A stretch of 64,000 bases of DNA, taken from NCBI RefSeq assembly GCF_044772865.1, contig NZ_CP173029.1, positions 2,418,001 to 2,482,000 on the forward strand, in the 5' to 3' direction. This document shows, in pieces, positions 54,323-63,138 of this stretch (position 1 is its first letter; each line of letters starts with the position of its first letter). Made by a program: the position numbers and the translations under genes. The notes beneath the pieces were generated by a model that did no database searches, was not told the origin of the DNA, and saw nothing but the letters and a program-made list of their open reading frames with translations. Source of the DNA: Algirhabdus cladophorae (lineage in GTDB: Bacteria > Pseudomonadota > Alphaproteobacteria > Rhodobacterales > Rhodobacteraceae).

Positions 54323-55585
54323 ATGAACATTCTTATTTTGGGAAGCGGTGGGCGCGAACATGCGTTGGCATGGGCCGTGTTGCAAAACCCCAAATGTGAC
54401 CGCCTGATCGTGGCCCCTGGCAATGCGGGGATCGCAGAAATCGCAGATTGCGCGACGTTTGACATCAACGATGGCGCCACGGTTTGCGCATTTGCCGAAG
54501 AAGAGGCCATCGATTTCATTATCATCGGACCAGAGGCCCCTTTGGCCGCAGGCGTCTCTGACGATTTGCGCGCCGCTGGATTTTTGGTGTTCGGCCCCTC
54601 CAAAGCCGCAGCCCAGCTAGAGGCCTCAAAAAACTTTACAAAATCGGTCTGTGATGCAGCCAATGCCCCGACGGCAGACTACGGCCATTTCACAGATGCA
54701 GCCGCCGCAAAGGCCTATATCGCCGAACAAGGCGCTCCGATCGTTGTCAAAGCTGATGGATTGGCCGCTGGCAAAGGCGTGATCGTCGCCATGACACTAG
54801 CCGAAGCGGACGCCGCCGTGGATGATATGTTTTCCGGCGAGTTTGGCGTGGCGGGCGCTGAAGTTGTGATTGAAGAGTTTATGGAAGGCGAAGAAGCATC
54901 GTTCTTCGTTTTATGTGACGGCACCGACATTTTGCCAATTGGCACCGCCCAGGATCACAAGCGTGTGGGCGACGGCGACACAGGACCAAACACAGGTGGC
55001 ATGGGCGCCTATTCCCCTGCCCCGGTTTTGAACGATGACATTGCAACCAAAGCCATAGAGCAAATCGTCAAGCCGACAGTGGCCGAGATGGCCCGCCGCG
55101 GCACCCCCTATCAAGGGGTGCTCTATGTGGGCTTGATGATCAAAGACGGACAGCCGCGACTGGTAGAATACAACGTCCGCTTTGGCGATCCCGAATGTCA
55201 GGTTTTGATGATGCGTTTGGGCGCGCAGGCGTTGGATGCGTTGCAAGCCTGCGCCGAGGAACGTCTTGCGAATATGAGAATCCATTGGGCAGACGATCAT
55301 GCGATTACTGTGGTTATGGCCGCTGATGGTTATCCGGGCAGCTATGAAAAAGGCAGTGTGATCAAAGGACTAGACAACATCACAGCCTCTAGCAGCCAAA
55401 TGGTATTTCACGCAGGCACAACAGAAGTGTCTGGTGCAATCACGGCCACAGGCGGGCGGGTTTTGAACGTCACAGCCCGTGGTCCAGACCTGCAAACGGC
55501 ACGGGATCGCGCCTATGCACTGTGCACAGACATCGACTGGCCGGATGGGTTCTATCGGTCGGATATTGGATGGCGCGCGCTTTAA
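54323..55585 (+). CDS. purD: Phosphoribosylamine-glycine ligase
   Basis: Second step of purine synthesis, joining glycine to phosphoribosylamine with ATP. 420 aa, ATP-grasp fold: MNILILGSGGREHALAWAV, VVKADGLAAGKGVIVA, DGDTGPNTGGMGAYSPAP, EYNVRFGDPECQVLMMRL. The 76-bp gap to xseA holds both promoters. The convergent downstream neighbour is 12 bp away. Confidence 0.97.
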   Translation: MNILILGSGGREHALAWAVLQNPKCDRLIVAPGNAGIAEIADCATFDINDGATVCAFAEEEAIDFIIIGPEAPLAAGVSDDLRAAGFLVFGPSKAAAQLEASKNFTKSVCDAANAPTADYGHFTDAAAAKAYIAEQGAPIVVKADGLAAGKGVIVAMTLAEADAAVDDMFSGEFGVAGAEVVIEEFMEGEEASFFVLCDGTDILPIGTAQDHKRVGDGDTGPNTGGMGAYSPAPVLNDDIATKAIEQIVKPTVAEMARRGTPYQGVLYVGLMIKDGQPRLVEYNVRFGDPECQVLMMRLGAQALDALQACAEERLANMRIHWADDHAITVVMAADGYPGSYEKGSVIKGLDNITASSSQMVFHAGTTEVSGAITATGGRVLNVTARGPDLQTARDRAYALCTDIDWPDGFYRSDIGWRAL

Positions 55586-55597
55586 TCTGGGCGCTGT

Positions 55598-56302
55598 TCA
55601 GCAGGCCTGTGCTTGCCTTACAGAGGCCACGCCGTTGAAAGCCCCACGATCTGTTTGAGTGATCCCCTGCGGGCCGAAACCCACCTCGATAATGCGCTGC
55701 CATCCTGCATCAACCATAACCATCGTTGATCCTGTGCTGCAGGTGCGCAGACCGCTGGTGATGAAGTCTTCGCCGATCCGGTGGTTTGTCAGGCCGGGCT
55801 GATCGACGACATGGCGCAATTCACCGCCCTGATAGCGCCAAATGCGCAGGGTTTTGGCAAGGTGGGGCCGGTCGATATAAGCAAGTTCAGTCGCGCCGTC
55901 GCCATCAAAATCGGCTGCACCAACAGGTGCCAACCAACGATTGCGGCGTCCAATAAACGGAGTGCTGGCGATTTTACCACCAGGGCCATAGATCGCCAAA
56001 GATCCACCAAGCTCCTGATCGCTTTCGATGACGATGACTTCGGCCGCCCCGTCGCCATCAAGATCCTGGACACGCGGTGCCAGATCCTCAAAGACGCGCG
56101 ATTGCGGCAATCGGATCAAAACGTTAGGGCCGCTGGACATGTGCAATCGCAGCGCCCCATATTCAATGGCATCACCTAACACGCCATGGGCATAGCGCGT
56201 TGTCGGCTCGGTATATTCAGCGCGTATGATGGTCTGGGCCGTCAGTGTTGTGGCAGATAACGCCAAAGCGCAGACCATCATAAACGCGGCTGACAGGGTC
56301 AT
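55598..56302 (-). CDS. Secreted FG-GAP/VCBS repeat protein
   Basis: 234 aa with a signal peptide (to about residue 22, TLTAQ). Two calcium-loop repeats are visible: VQDLDGDGAAEVIVIE and GAADFDGDGATELAYID, typical of FG-GAP/VCBS beta-propeller blades. Only a partial propeller fits in this length. Function unknown; probably periplasmic. Directly downstream of the ferredoxin gene (3-bp gap). Confidence 0.85.
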   Translation of the reverse strand: MTLSAAFMMVCALALSATTLTAQTIIRAEYTEPTTRYAHGVLGDAIEYGALRLHMSSGPNVLIRLPQSRVFEDLAPRVQDLDGDGAAEVIVIESDQELGGSLAIYGPGGKIASTPFIGRRNRWLAPVGAADFDGDGATELAYIDRPHLAKTLRIWRYQGGELRHVVDQPGLTNHRIGEDFITSGLRTCSTGSTMVMVDAGWQRIIEVGFGPQGITQTDRGAFNGVASVRQAQAC

Positions 56303-56305
56303 GGT

Positions 56306-56629
56306 CTAGATCTGCTTTTCAGGCATTTGAACAATGAGGCCGTCCAACGCGTCGGTGACTTTTAACTGGCAGGTCAAGCGCGATTGCCCGGGCTTAGGCT
56401 CGTAGGCGAAATCAAGCATGTCCTCTTCCATCGGGTCCATCGGCGTCAGTTTTTCGACCCACTCAGGGTGCACATAAACATGACAGGTGGAACAGGCGCA
56501 GGCACCGCCACAGTCGGCTTCGATGCCAGGGATATTGTTGTCGCGCGCGCCTTCCATGACAGTCAAGCCCGTGTCAACGTCCACCACATGTTCGGTACCG
56601 CCATGCTCAATATATGTAATTTTTGCCAT
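56306..56629 (-). CDS. [2Fe-2S] ferredoxin, adrenodoxin type
   Basis: 107 aa from the ATG at 56629 (MAKITYIEHGG) preceded by GGAG; an ATG 7 codons upstream is less likely. Cluster ligands follow the C-x5-C-x2-C...C pattern: C40, C46, C49 (with extra C44) and a final Cys in RLTCQL. This type donates electrons to P450s, Rieske oxygenases or iron-sulfur assembly. Divergent from the OB-fold gene. Confidence 0.93.
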   Translation of the reverse strand: MAKITYIEHGGTEHVVDVDTGLTVMEGARDNNIPGIEADCGGACACSTCHVYVHPEWVEKLTPMDPMEEDMLDFAYEPKPGQSRLTCQLKVTDALDGLIVQMPEKQI

Positions 56630-56715
56630 TGCTTGATCTCCTGAGTGCATCTGTTGGTCAAAAGCATTAAATCAGCCTTTTAGATTCTGCCAGCATCTTG
56701 CGTTATCGATAATTT

Positions 56716-56730
56716 GTTCTATTTTTGTTC
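56716..56730 (+). promoter_or_regulatory. LexA/SOS box (GTTC-N7-GTTC)
   Basis: GTTC TATTTTT GTTC matches the alphaproteobacterial LexA direct-repeat operator exactly. It ends 5 bp before the ATG of the DnaE2-derived gene, so LexA binding would block its promoter or start region. One exact 8-base match can occur by chance, but the neighbour gene is of SOS origin, which strengthens the call. Confidence 0.72.
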
Positions 56731-56735
56731 TTGTC

Positions 56736-57113
56736 ATGGAAGTCACCAACGCCCCTAATAATTGGCCCAAACCGCCTGCTGCTATTCCCGCAAATATGCT
56801 GGCTGATCCGCCTGTGGGGGCAAAGGTCGTTGTGGCTGGGCTGGTGCTGGTGCGACAGCGGCCTGGAACAGCCAAAGGCGTGATCTTTTTGACCCTCGAA
56901 GACGAGACCGGCACATGTAACGTTGTTGTTTGGCGCAAGATTTATGAACAGTACAGACGTGCCGTGATCGCTGGCAGGTTGCTGCGGGTTGCGGGGCGCA
57001 TGCAACGCGAGGCTGGTGTGACCCATATCGTCGCTGAGCACATCGAGGACGTGTCGTATATGCTGGATGATCTGTTGCGCACGGAACCCGCACGGGCCGC
57101 GGATCAGCCGTAA
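56736..57113 (+). CDS. Orphan OB-fold protein derived from the C-terminus of DnaE2 (ImuC)
   Basis: 125 aa. Residues about 25-105 match the OB-fold of error-prone polymerase DnaE2: KVVVAGLVLVRQRPGTAKGV, FLTLEDETGTCNVVVW, RLLRVAGRMQREAGVTHIVAE and IEDVSYMLDDL. The polymerase, PHP and finger domains (over 900 residues) are absent, and the usual extreme C-terminal tail (ending in a RDFH-like sequence) is also missing. No imuA, imuB or dnaE2 core is adjacent. An SOS box lies just upstream and no ribosome site is seen. It may be a decaying remnant or a small retained DNA-binding protein; the intact frame favours retention. Confidence 0.75.
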   Translation: MEVTNAPNNWPKPPAAIPANMLADPPVGAKVVVAGLVLVRQRPGTAKGVIFLTLEDETGTCNVVVWRKIYEQYRRAVIAGRLLRVAGRMQREAGVTHIVAEHIEDVSYMLDDLLRTEPARAADQP

Positions 57114-57218
57114 CTGGCCCAAAACAAAGGCAAAAGCCCCAATTCACTGGTCAAACAGCCTCATTTGCGTTAATCGGGGGACAAAGGGCAATAGACCCTA
57201 GAGGCAAAGAACGCAGTG

Positions 57219-57794
57219 ATGCCAACCAAAAAGCTCTTAACTGGCGTAGTTTTCGCCAGCATTCTGTCAGGCTGTGTCGCAGGCACAGGCGCAGATGTTG
57301 CGCCCAGCCCGCAAGTCACACGGGCCTTGGCCAGCCCGCCACCCGGCGCGGATCCAGCGGCCTGCTGGGGGCGCGACGCCACACAATCGGTTATAGAAGA
57401 TCGCGAAAAGCTGGTCTTGGTACAACCGGCACAGATCGAATTGGATGGCACCGTGCGCCAACCGCCGATCTACCGCAACGAAGTCCGCCCAACAGTGATC
57501 GTTCCGGGCCGTGAGATTTGGTTTGAGGTGCTTTGCCCTGCGCAGGTAACGCCGGAATTTGTGGGATCTGTGCAACGTGCCCTCGCGGCGCGCGGGTTTT
57601 ACAAAGGGCCTATTTCACAACGTATGGATGCCCGCACCCTGCGGGCCGTGCGCAAATATCAATCCCCGCAAGGCTTAGACAGTTCAGTGTTATCCCTTGC
57701 TGCGGCGCGCAAACTGGGCCTTGTGGCTTTGCCACGGGATGAACAGATTGATCTGGGCGCGTTGATAGAAACCCAGCCAGCGCCTGCAAACTAA
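57219..57794 (+). CDS. Peptidoglycan-binding lipoprotein
   Basis: 191 aa from the ATG at 57219 (a GTG one codon earlier is possible). Signal sequence ending in a lipobox ILSGC at about residues 15-19, so probably lipid-anchored. A peptidoglycan-binding-like domain follows at about 115-175 (SVQRALAARGFYKGPISQRM, RAVRKYQSPQGLDSSVLSL). The middle has RPTVIVPGREIWFEVLCP. Probably attaches to the wall from the outer membrane. Ends 48 bp before the convergent degP, with a shared terminator. Confidence 0.85.
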   Translation: MPTKKLLTGVVFASILSGCVAGTGADVAPSPQVTRALASPPPGADPAACWGRDATQSVIEDREKLVLVQPAQIELDGTVRQPPIYRNEVRPTVIVPGREIWFEVLCPAQVTPEFVGSVQRALAARGFYKGPISQRMDARTLRAVRKYQSPQGLDSSVLSLAAARKLGLVALPRDEQIDLGALIETQPAPAN

Positions 57795-57797
57795 AAA

Positions 57798-57819
57798 GGG
57801 CGCATCAAAGGATGCGCCC
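57798..57819 (-). terminator. Terminator of the hflKC-degP cluster
   Basis: Perfect 9-bp stem GGGCGCATC / GATGCGCCC with a 4-nt loop. On the minus strand it is followed by TTTTT. It also lies 3' of the plus-strand lipoprotein gene and may serve both directions. Confidence 0.85.
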
Positions 57820-57842
57820 CTAATTCGTCGGTTATCCGATGG

Positions 57843-59312
57843 TTATTGCAGAGCTACCGCCACAAAGCGTGGCTCGCCAGCGCGCCGGATCAACAACAAA
57901 AGCGATTTACGGCCAGAGTCTTTGGCGCTTTGGATGCGGGCCTCAAGATCCGCAATCTCAGCCACTTTTTGTTGACCAGCCTCGGTAATCACATCGCCTG
58001 CACGCAGACCTTTTTCAAAGGCGGCACTGGCCTCGTCCACAGCCTTTACGACCAAACCTTGCGCCGTTTCTGGCAGTTCAAGCTGCTCACGCAACTCGTC
58101 CGTCAGCGGACTGACAGTCATGCCAAGCACCTCTTTTTCGGCGGGCGCTTCTGGTTCGGCAGGGGTGGCCACGGCAGGCACTGCGCCTTCGGCGGTCTCA
58201 CGACGACCCAAAGTCACCAACAAAGTTTGCGTTTTGCCGTCGCGGTGCACCAAGACGCGCACGGCTTTACCGACTTCTGTGTTGCCTACTTTTTTGACCA
58301 AACCACGCGTATCGCCAACTTCAACACCGTCAAAGGACATGATCACGTCGCCTGCCAGCAGACCTGCTTCTTTTGCAGGGCCATCCGGGACATCTGTGAT
58401 CAACGCGCCGGATGCTTTTTCAAGACCGATGGCTTCTGCAACATCCTCGGTGACGTCTTGGATGCGTACACCCAACCAGCCGCGACGCGTTTCACCAAAC
58501 TCTTGCAATTGGTCAACAACCCGCGTGACAACGCCAGATGCCATGGCAAAGCCGATCCCGATGGACCCACCATTTGGCGACAAAATAGCAGTATTTACAC
58601 CGATTACTTCGCCATTCATGTTGAACAACGGACCACCCGAGTTGCCACGGTTGATGGCGGCATCGGTTTGAATGTAGTCATCGTAGGTGCCGCTAAGGGC
58701 CCGATTACGGGCAGAAACGATGCCAGCGGACACGGAAAAACCTTGGCCCAATGGGTTACCCATTGCCATGACCCATTCACCGACGCGTACAATGTCGCTA
58801 TCGCCAAATGGTACGAACTTTAGTGGGGCATCGCTTTCGACCTTAAGAAGGGCGATGTCGGTGTTTTTATCAGTGCCGATCACTTCTGCAGGCAATTCAA
58901 AGCCTTCGAAGAATTCGATCATGATTTCATCAGCGCCTTCGATGACGTGATTATTGGTAACGATATAGCCGTCCTCCGAGATCACAAAACCCGAGCCCAA
59001 TGCAGATGAACGGCGCGGAGCACCGTCTCCACCATTGGGCAAGTTGTTAAAGAAGTCTTCAAAGGGGCTGCCTTCGGGGACCACGCCCTGTGGTCCGGTA
59101 CGTCCAGCCACAACTGTTGAGGTCGTGATATTGACCACGGATGGGCTGATCTGTTCTGCCAGATCAGCAAAACTTTCTGGGGCACCACGGGCTGCGGCCA
59201 TCATGGCCTGAGCCAAAAATAGGGCCACACCCAATACAAGCACGGTCAAACCGCGCAATGCCGCAGGTGCGGTTAGTGATTTCTGGGGTAAAGTGATTGC
59301 CTGAGGTTTCAC
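57843..59312 (-). CDS. degP: Do-family periplasmic serine protease (DegP/MucD-like)
   Basis: 489 aa from a GTG at 59312, preferred because AAGGAG lies 6 bp upstream; an ATG six codons earlier (59330) has none. N-terminal signal or anchor helix (about 21-42). Trypsin-like domain with an intact triad H122 (TNNHVIEG), D152 (NTDIALL) and S225 (GNSGGPL), then two PDZ domains (about 275-365 and 395-485). Degrades misfolded envelope proteins. Downstream of hflK-hflC-DUF2065, with a 141-bp gap after DUF2065. Confidence 0.95.
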   Translation of the reverse strand: MKPQAITLPQKSLTAPAALRGLTVLVLGVALFLAQAMMAAARGAPESFADLAEQISPSVVNITTSTVVAGRTGPQGVVPEGSPFEDFFNNLPNGGDGAPRRSSALGSGFVISEDGYIVTNNHVIEGADEIMIEFFEGFELPAEVIGTDKNTDIALLKVESDAPLKFVPFGDSDIVRVGEWVMAMGNPLGQGFSVSAGIVSARNRALSGTYDDYIQTDAAINRGNSGGPLFNMNGEVIGVNTAILSPNGGSIGIGFAMASGVVTRVVDQLQEFGETRRGWLGVRIQDVTEDVAEAIGLEKASGALITDVPDGPAKEAGLLAGDVIMSFDGVEVGDTRGLVKKVGNTEVGKAVRVLVHRDGKTQTLLVTLGRRETAEGAVPAVATPAEPEAPAEKEVLGMTVSPLTDELREQLELPETAQGLVVKAVDEASAAFEKGLRAGDVITEAGQQKVAEIADLEARIQSAKDSGRKSLLLLIRRAGEPRFVAVALQ

Positions 59313-59453
59313 CGAGCTCTCCTTTTTCATGTCTATGCGGACCGTGCCGCCTGAACCTAATAGAAAGGTAGGATGGCAGGGATGCAACGCCAAGTCCCCT
59401 AACGCATTAACACTTGCCCGTTACGAAGGTGTGAAGAATTTTAACGATATGTT

Positions 59454-59648
59454 TCAAAAACCCAAGGATTTTGCGGCCCAAATCAGCACAACACCAAGTC
59501 CAACGGCGCCCAGCCCCATGTACCGACGTGTCTCAACTGGAATTTTTCGGAAGGTTTCCAGCAAGTCTTCCAAACGGGAAGGGGCCAGTGCGAACACCAG
59601 CCCCTCCAATACCAATACCAGCCCAATTGCCAGCAGGACGATCCCCAT
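59454..59648 (-). CDS. DUF2065 small membrane protein
   Basis: 64 aa, two hydrophobic helices (about 2-20 and 44-60) separated by a charged loop (RLEDLLETFRKIPVETRRYMG). Known DUF2065 (YjeT-like) proteins are linked to hflKC. Its start shares one base with the hflC stop. Function unknown. Confidence 0.92.
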   Translation of the reverse strand: MGIVLLAIGLVLVLEGLVFALAPSRLEDLLETFRKIPVETRRYMGLGAVGLGVVLIWAAKSLGF

Positions 59649-60517
59649 TACTGTGGCGTGTCCGATTTCAAGTAGTCAAAGAACTCGGAGTCTGGTGACA
59701 AAATCATGGTCGAGTTGTTGCCCTGCAGCGCACGTTGGTAGGCCGTCAGCGAGCGATAGAATTCAAAGAATTCTGGATCACTGCCAAAGGCACCGGCGAA
59801 GATCGCGTTACGTTCTGCATCCGCTTCACCACGGGCGATTTCGGCCTGACGCTGGGCGTCTGAGGTCAATTCCACCACGGTTCTATCCGCAAGGGCGGTG
59901 ATCCGTTGCGCGGCCTCACGACCACGGGCCCGTTCATCCGTTGCTTCCCGTTCACGTTCTGCGCGCATCCGCGCGAAGGTGGCTTCAAGGTTTTCACGTG
60001 GCAAGTCGGTGCGCTTCAAACGCACGTCAATGACTTCGATGCCCAAGGCACGCGCCTCGGAAATCGCACCGTTGCGGATGCGCAGCATCAGGGCAGCACG
60101 GTCTGTGGACAAGATATCGTTGGACGACACCGAGCCCAAAACTTCGCGCAATTCAGACCGCAAGATACCGTCCAGACGACGGGCCGCAGCGGCTTCGCCA
60201 CCCGTACCCACCGCTTGGCGGAAGAGTTCTACATCAGTGATCCGGTAACGTGCAAACGCATCGACAACCAAACGACGATCATCCAGCGGTGTGACCTCCA
60301 ACGGGTCCACATCGCGGCTGAGGATACGGTCATCATATGTGACGACCTCTTGGATCAGCGGGATTTTAAATGCCAAACCCGGATCTTCTTTGACCGAGAC
60401 AACCCGACCAAACTGCAAAACAAGCGCCTTTTGACGTTCATCAACGATAAAGATCGACGAAAGCAAACCCGCAATCACGATCACAATGATGGGCAATATA
60501 AGAGTAGAGCGGTTCAT
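59648..60517 (-). CDS. hflC: FtsH protease modulator HflC
   Basis: 289 aa SPFH/stomatin protein with an N-terminal anchor (LILPIIVIVIAGLLSSIFIVD). VVSVKEDPGLAFKIP and the coiled-coil arm (RMRAEREREATDERARGREAAQRI) are typical. Forms a large periplasmic cage with HflK around FtsH. Start overlaps the hflK stop by one base. Confidence 0.95.
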   Translation of the reverse strand: MNRSTLILPIIVIVIAGLLSSIFIVDERQKALVLQFGRVVSVKEDPGLAFKIPLIQEVVTYDDRILSRDVDPLEVTPLDDRRLVVDAFARYRITDVELFRQAVGTGGEAAAARRLDGILRSELREVLGSVSSNDILSTDRAALMLRIRNGAISEARALGIEVIDVRLKRTDLPRENLEATFARMRAEREREATDERARGREAAQRITALADRTVVELTSDAQRQAEIARGEADAERNAIFAGAFGSDPEFFEFYRSLTAYQRALQGNNSTMILSPDSEFFDYLKSDTPQ

Positions 60518-61674
60518 TAGTTTGCCCCCGTGTTGGATCTACGAAGTTCGTTCAAAGACAGGTAAGGCACAACACCTTGGCCGCCGGCACCGCCAACGCT
60601 CTCGTCCAGAATGATCTTGTCGACGCGGCCCAAGACCTCTTCCATCGTTTCAAGATAGAGACGTTTTCGGGTCACTTCGGGCGCCTTCTGGTATTCCCCC
60701 AGAACAGCCGTAAAGCGGCTGGCCTCACCTTCGGCTTCGTTCACCACGCGGGCACGGTAGCCTTCAGATTGTTCCAACAGTTGTGCAGCTTCACCGCGAG
60801 CCTGCGCCAGAACACGGTTCGCGTAAGCGTCCGCTTCGTTTTGCAAACGGTCGCGTTCCTGTTCGGCCGCTTGAACGTCGCGGAATGCGTCGATCACGGA
60901 TTGTGGCGGGTCGGCTTTGTCAAAGTTGACACGCACAACGTTCACGCCAGAGTTATAGCTGTCCAACGTGGATTGGATCAGATCCTTGAGCCGGTCCGCA
61001 ATTGCACCCCGGTCCCTGTTGAGGATCGGCGCTAATTCGGACTGTGCGATAATCTCGCGCATCGCAGATTCCGATACGGCCTCAATGGTTTGTGGCGGTG
61101 CGGCAAGGTTAAACAGATATTGTGAGGGATCGATGATGTTCCAAACAACTTGGAAATCGATGTCCACGATGTTTTCATCCCCCGTCAACATCAGACCCGC
61201 ATCGGACCCTGCCCGACCAACGCCCACGTCGATGGTTTGTTCGCGGGTCACTGGGATCACTTCTGCTGTGACCACGGGCCATGGCGCAAAGTTCAGGCCC
61301 GGATTGCCGACACAGGGGTCAATACATTGGCCCAAAGTCAGCTCGACCGATTGTTCTTCGGGTTTGACCGTATAAAAACTGGCCCAAGCCCATACGAGCA
61401 AAGCGCCAACAGCCGCAAGACCGATTGTTCCACGGGTCAGCATCGGGCCTTGGCCACCGCCACCGCCCATGCCGCCACGGCCATCACCACCGCGACCGCC
61501 CATGAGGACGCGCAGTTGATCCTGGCCCTTTTTTACAATCTCATCGATGTCGGGGATGCCGTCGGGCCCCTGCCCGCGTCCACCGCGTCCACCGTTATTT
61601 CCTCGGTTGCCACGATCATCATCGTCGCCATTTCCGCCGCCGCCGCCCCATGGGCCGCCGTTATTTCCAGCCAT
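60517..61674 (-). CDS. hflK: FtsH protease modulator HflK
   Basis: 385 aa from the ATG at 61674 (GGAG upstream). The cytoplasmic N-terminus is glycine-rich (about residues 6-78, many GG/GR), then one membrane helix (about 82-97) and the SPFH domain (YTVKPEEQSVELTLG, GLNFAPWP). Partner of HflC in the complex that controls FtsH access. First gene of the cluster. Confidence 0.95.
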   Translation of the reverse strand: MAGNNGGPWGGGGGNGDDDDRGNRGNNGGRGGRGQGPDGIPDIDEIVKKGQDQLRVLMGGRGGDGRGGMGGGGGQGPMLTRGTIGLAAVGALLVWAWASFYTVKPEEQSVELTLGQCIDPCVGNPGLNFAPWPVVTAEVIPVTREQTIDVGVGRAGSDAGLMLTGDENIVDIDFQVVWNIIDPSQYLFNLAAPPQTIEAVSESAMREIIAQSELAPILNRDRGAIADRLKDLIQSTLDSYNSGVNVVRVNFDKADPPQSVIDAFRDVQAAEQERDRLQNEADAYANRVLAQARGEAAQLLEQSEGYRARVVNEAEGEASRFTAVLGEYQKAPEVTRKRLYLETMEEVLGRVDKIILDESVGGAGGQGVVPYLSLNELRRSNTGAN

Positions 61675-61768
61675 ATGCTTGATAGTCTCCTGAAGTGGTC
61701 TGAAATCGTCCATTATCTTGGTATAGTAGTTGAGTGTGTTTGTCAGTTTTTCAAGGTGTGGCCATGCT

Positions 61769-63127
61769 CTAGTCGGTCACACGAACCGGTGATTTCATCG
61801 TCACCAGTTCTTCGGACATAGTTGGGTGCACTGCGCAAGTCTGGTCAAACTGTTCTTTTGTTGCCCCCATTTTGACAGCGATCCCTGCCAGTTGGATCAT
61901 TTCACCCGCGTGGGGGGCGACAATATGACAGCCCAAAACAACCCGCGTTGCCTGTGAAACAACCAACTTCATCAACACCCGATCTGTGCGGCCCGCAAAG
62001 GCCTGCTGCATGGGTTTGAAGGATGTGGCGTAGATCTCGACCGGTTCTTGGTCGCGGGCCTCTTCTTCCGACAGGCCGACTGTCCCCATTTCGGGTTGAG
62101 TGAAGATCGCTGAAGGGATCAATTCGTGGTCAACCTTTGTTGGATTGTCTTTGATCGCGGTCTCTACAAACGCCATACCTTCGCGGATGGCAACAGGGGT
62201 CAGTTGCACGCGGTTCGTCACATCACCCACGGCATAGATGTTTTTTACATTGGTATGCGAGTAGTCATCTACAACAACCTCTCCGCGACGTCCCAATTCA
62301 ACACCAACCTCGGCCAAACCCATATTGTCAGTATTGGGTGAGCGACCCGTGGCGAACATCACGTGATCAAAGACCTGTTCATCACCATTGGTGGCTTTGA
62401 CCCAGATGCCTGCGTCACGCTTTTCCATCTCGATGATGTTACAGCCAGTATGCAGTTTCACGCCACGCTCACACATCTGGTCTGCGACCATACCACGTGC
62501 CTCGTCATCAAAGCCGCGCAAGATTTGAGCACCGCGGTAGTATTGCGTCACATCAACGCCCAAACCGTTTAAAATACAGGCAAATTCAGAAGCGATATAA
62601 CCACCGCCGACAATCAGCATCGTCTTAGGCAGTTCTGTCAGGTTGAAAATATCGTTCGACGTCAAACCGTGCTCGGCACCGGCCATATCAGGCACAACGG
62701 GACGCCCGCCCATGGCCAGCAAAATGGTTTTTGCTGTGACAGTCTCGCCCGAGGACAATTCAATCGTGTGGGCGTCTTTTAGAACGGCGCGGGCATCATA
62801 GGTGGTCACGCCAGAATTTTTCAGCAGGTTTTGGTAGATCCCTTCGAGGCGATCCAGTTCCGAGTTCATGTGGCCGCTAAACGTTTTCCAGTTAAAGCTG
62901 CCGTTTTCCAGCTCCCAACCGTAAGCGCGGGCATCTTCGAACATTTCAGAGTATTCCGAGGCAAACACCATCAGCTTTTTTGGAACACATCCACGAATGA
63001 CGCAGGTCCCGCCCATCCGGTATTCCTCGGCAAGGCCAACTGTCACACCTTCGGCAGCCGCAACCCGCGCGGCACGAACACCGCCCGAGCCACCCCCGAT
63101 GACAAAGAGGTCAAAATCATAGGCCAT
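61769..63127 (-). CDS. gor: Glutathione-disulfide reductase
   Basis: 452 aa flavoprotein disulfide reductase. FAD motif FVIGGGSGGVRAAR, redox pair C42/C47 in GGTCVIRGCVPKK, NADPH-domain IVGGGYIASEFA, and C-terminal His-Glu pair H434/E439 (AVHPTMSEE). Keeps glutathione reduced in the cytosol. 11 bp after rpiA, probably one operon. Confidence 0.96.
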   Translation of the reverse strand: MAYDFDLFVIGGGSGGVRAARVAAAEGVTVGLAEEYRMGGTCVIRGCVPKKLMVFASEYSEMFEDARAYGWELENGSFNWKTFSGHMNSELDRLEGIYQNLLKNSGVTTYDARAVLKDAHTIELSSGETVTAKTILLAMGGRPVVPDMAGAEHGLTSNDIFNLTELPKTMLIVGGGYIASEFACILNGLGVDVTQYYRGAQILRGFDDEARGMVADQMCERGVKLHTGCNIIEMEKRDAGIWVKATNGDEQVFDHVMFATGRSPNTDNMGLAEVGVELGRRGEVVVDDYSHTNVKNIYAVGDVTNRVQLTPVAIREGMAFVETAIKDNPTKVDHELIPSAIFTQPEMGTVGLSEEEARDQEPVEIYATSFKPMQQAFAGRTDRVLMKLVVSQATRVVLGCHIVAPHAGEMIQLAGIAVKMGATKEQFDQTCAVHPTMSEELVTMKSPVRVTD

Positions 63128-63138
63128 AGCAGTCTTCC

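Noticed and set aside
54247..54663. N-terminal extension of xseA
   Set aside because: It lies inside purD on the other strand; the family N-terminus begins at 54246.
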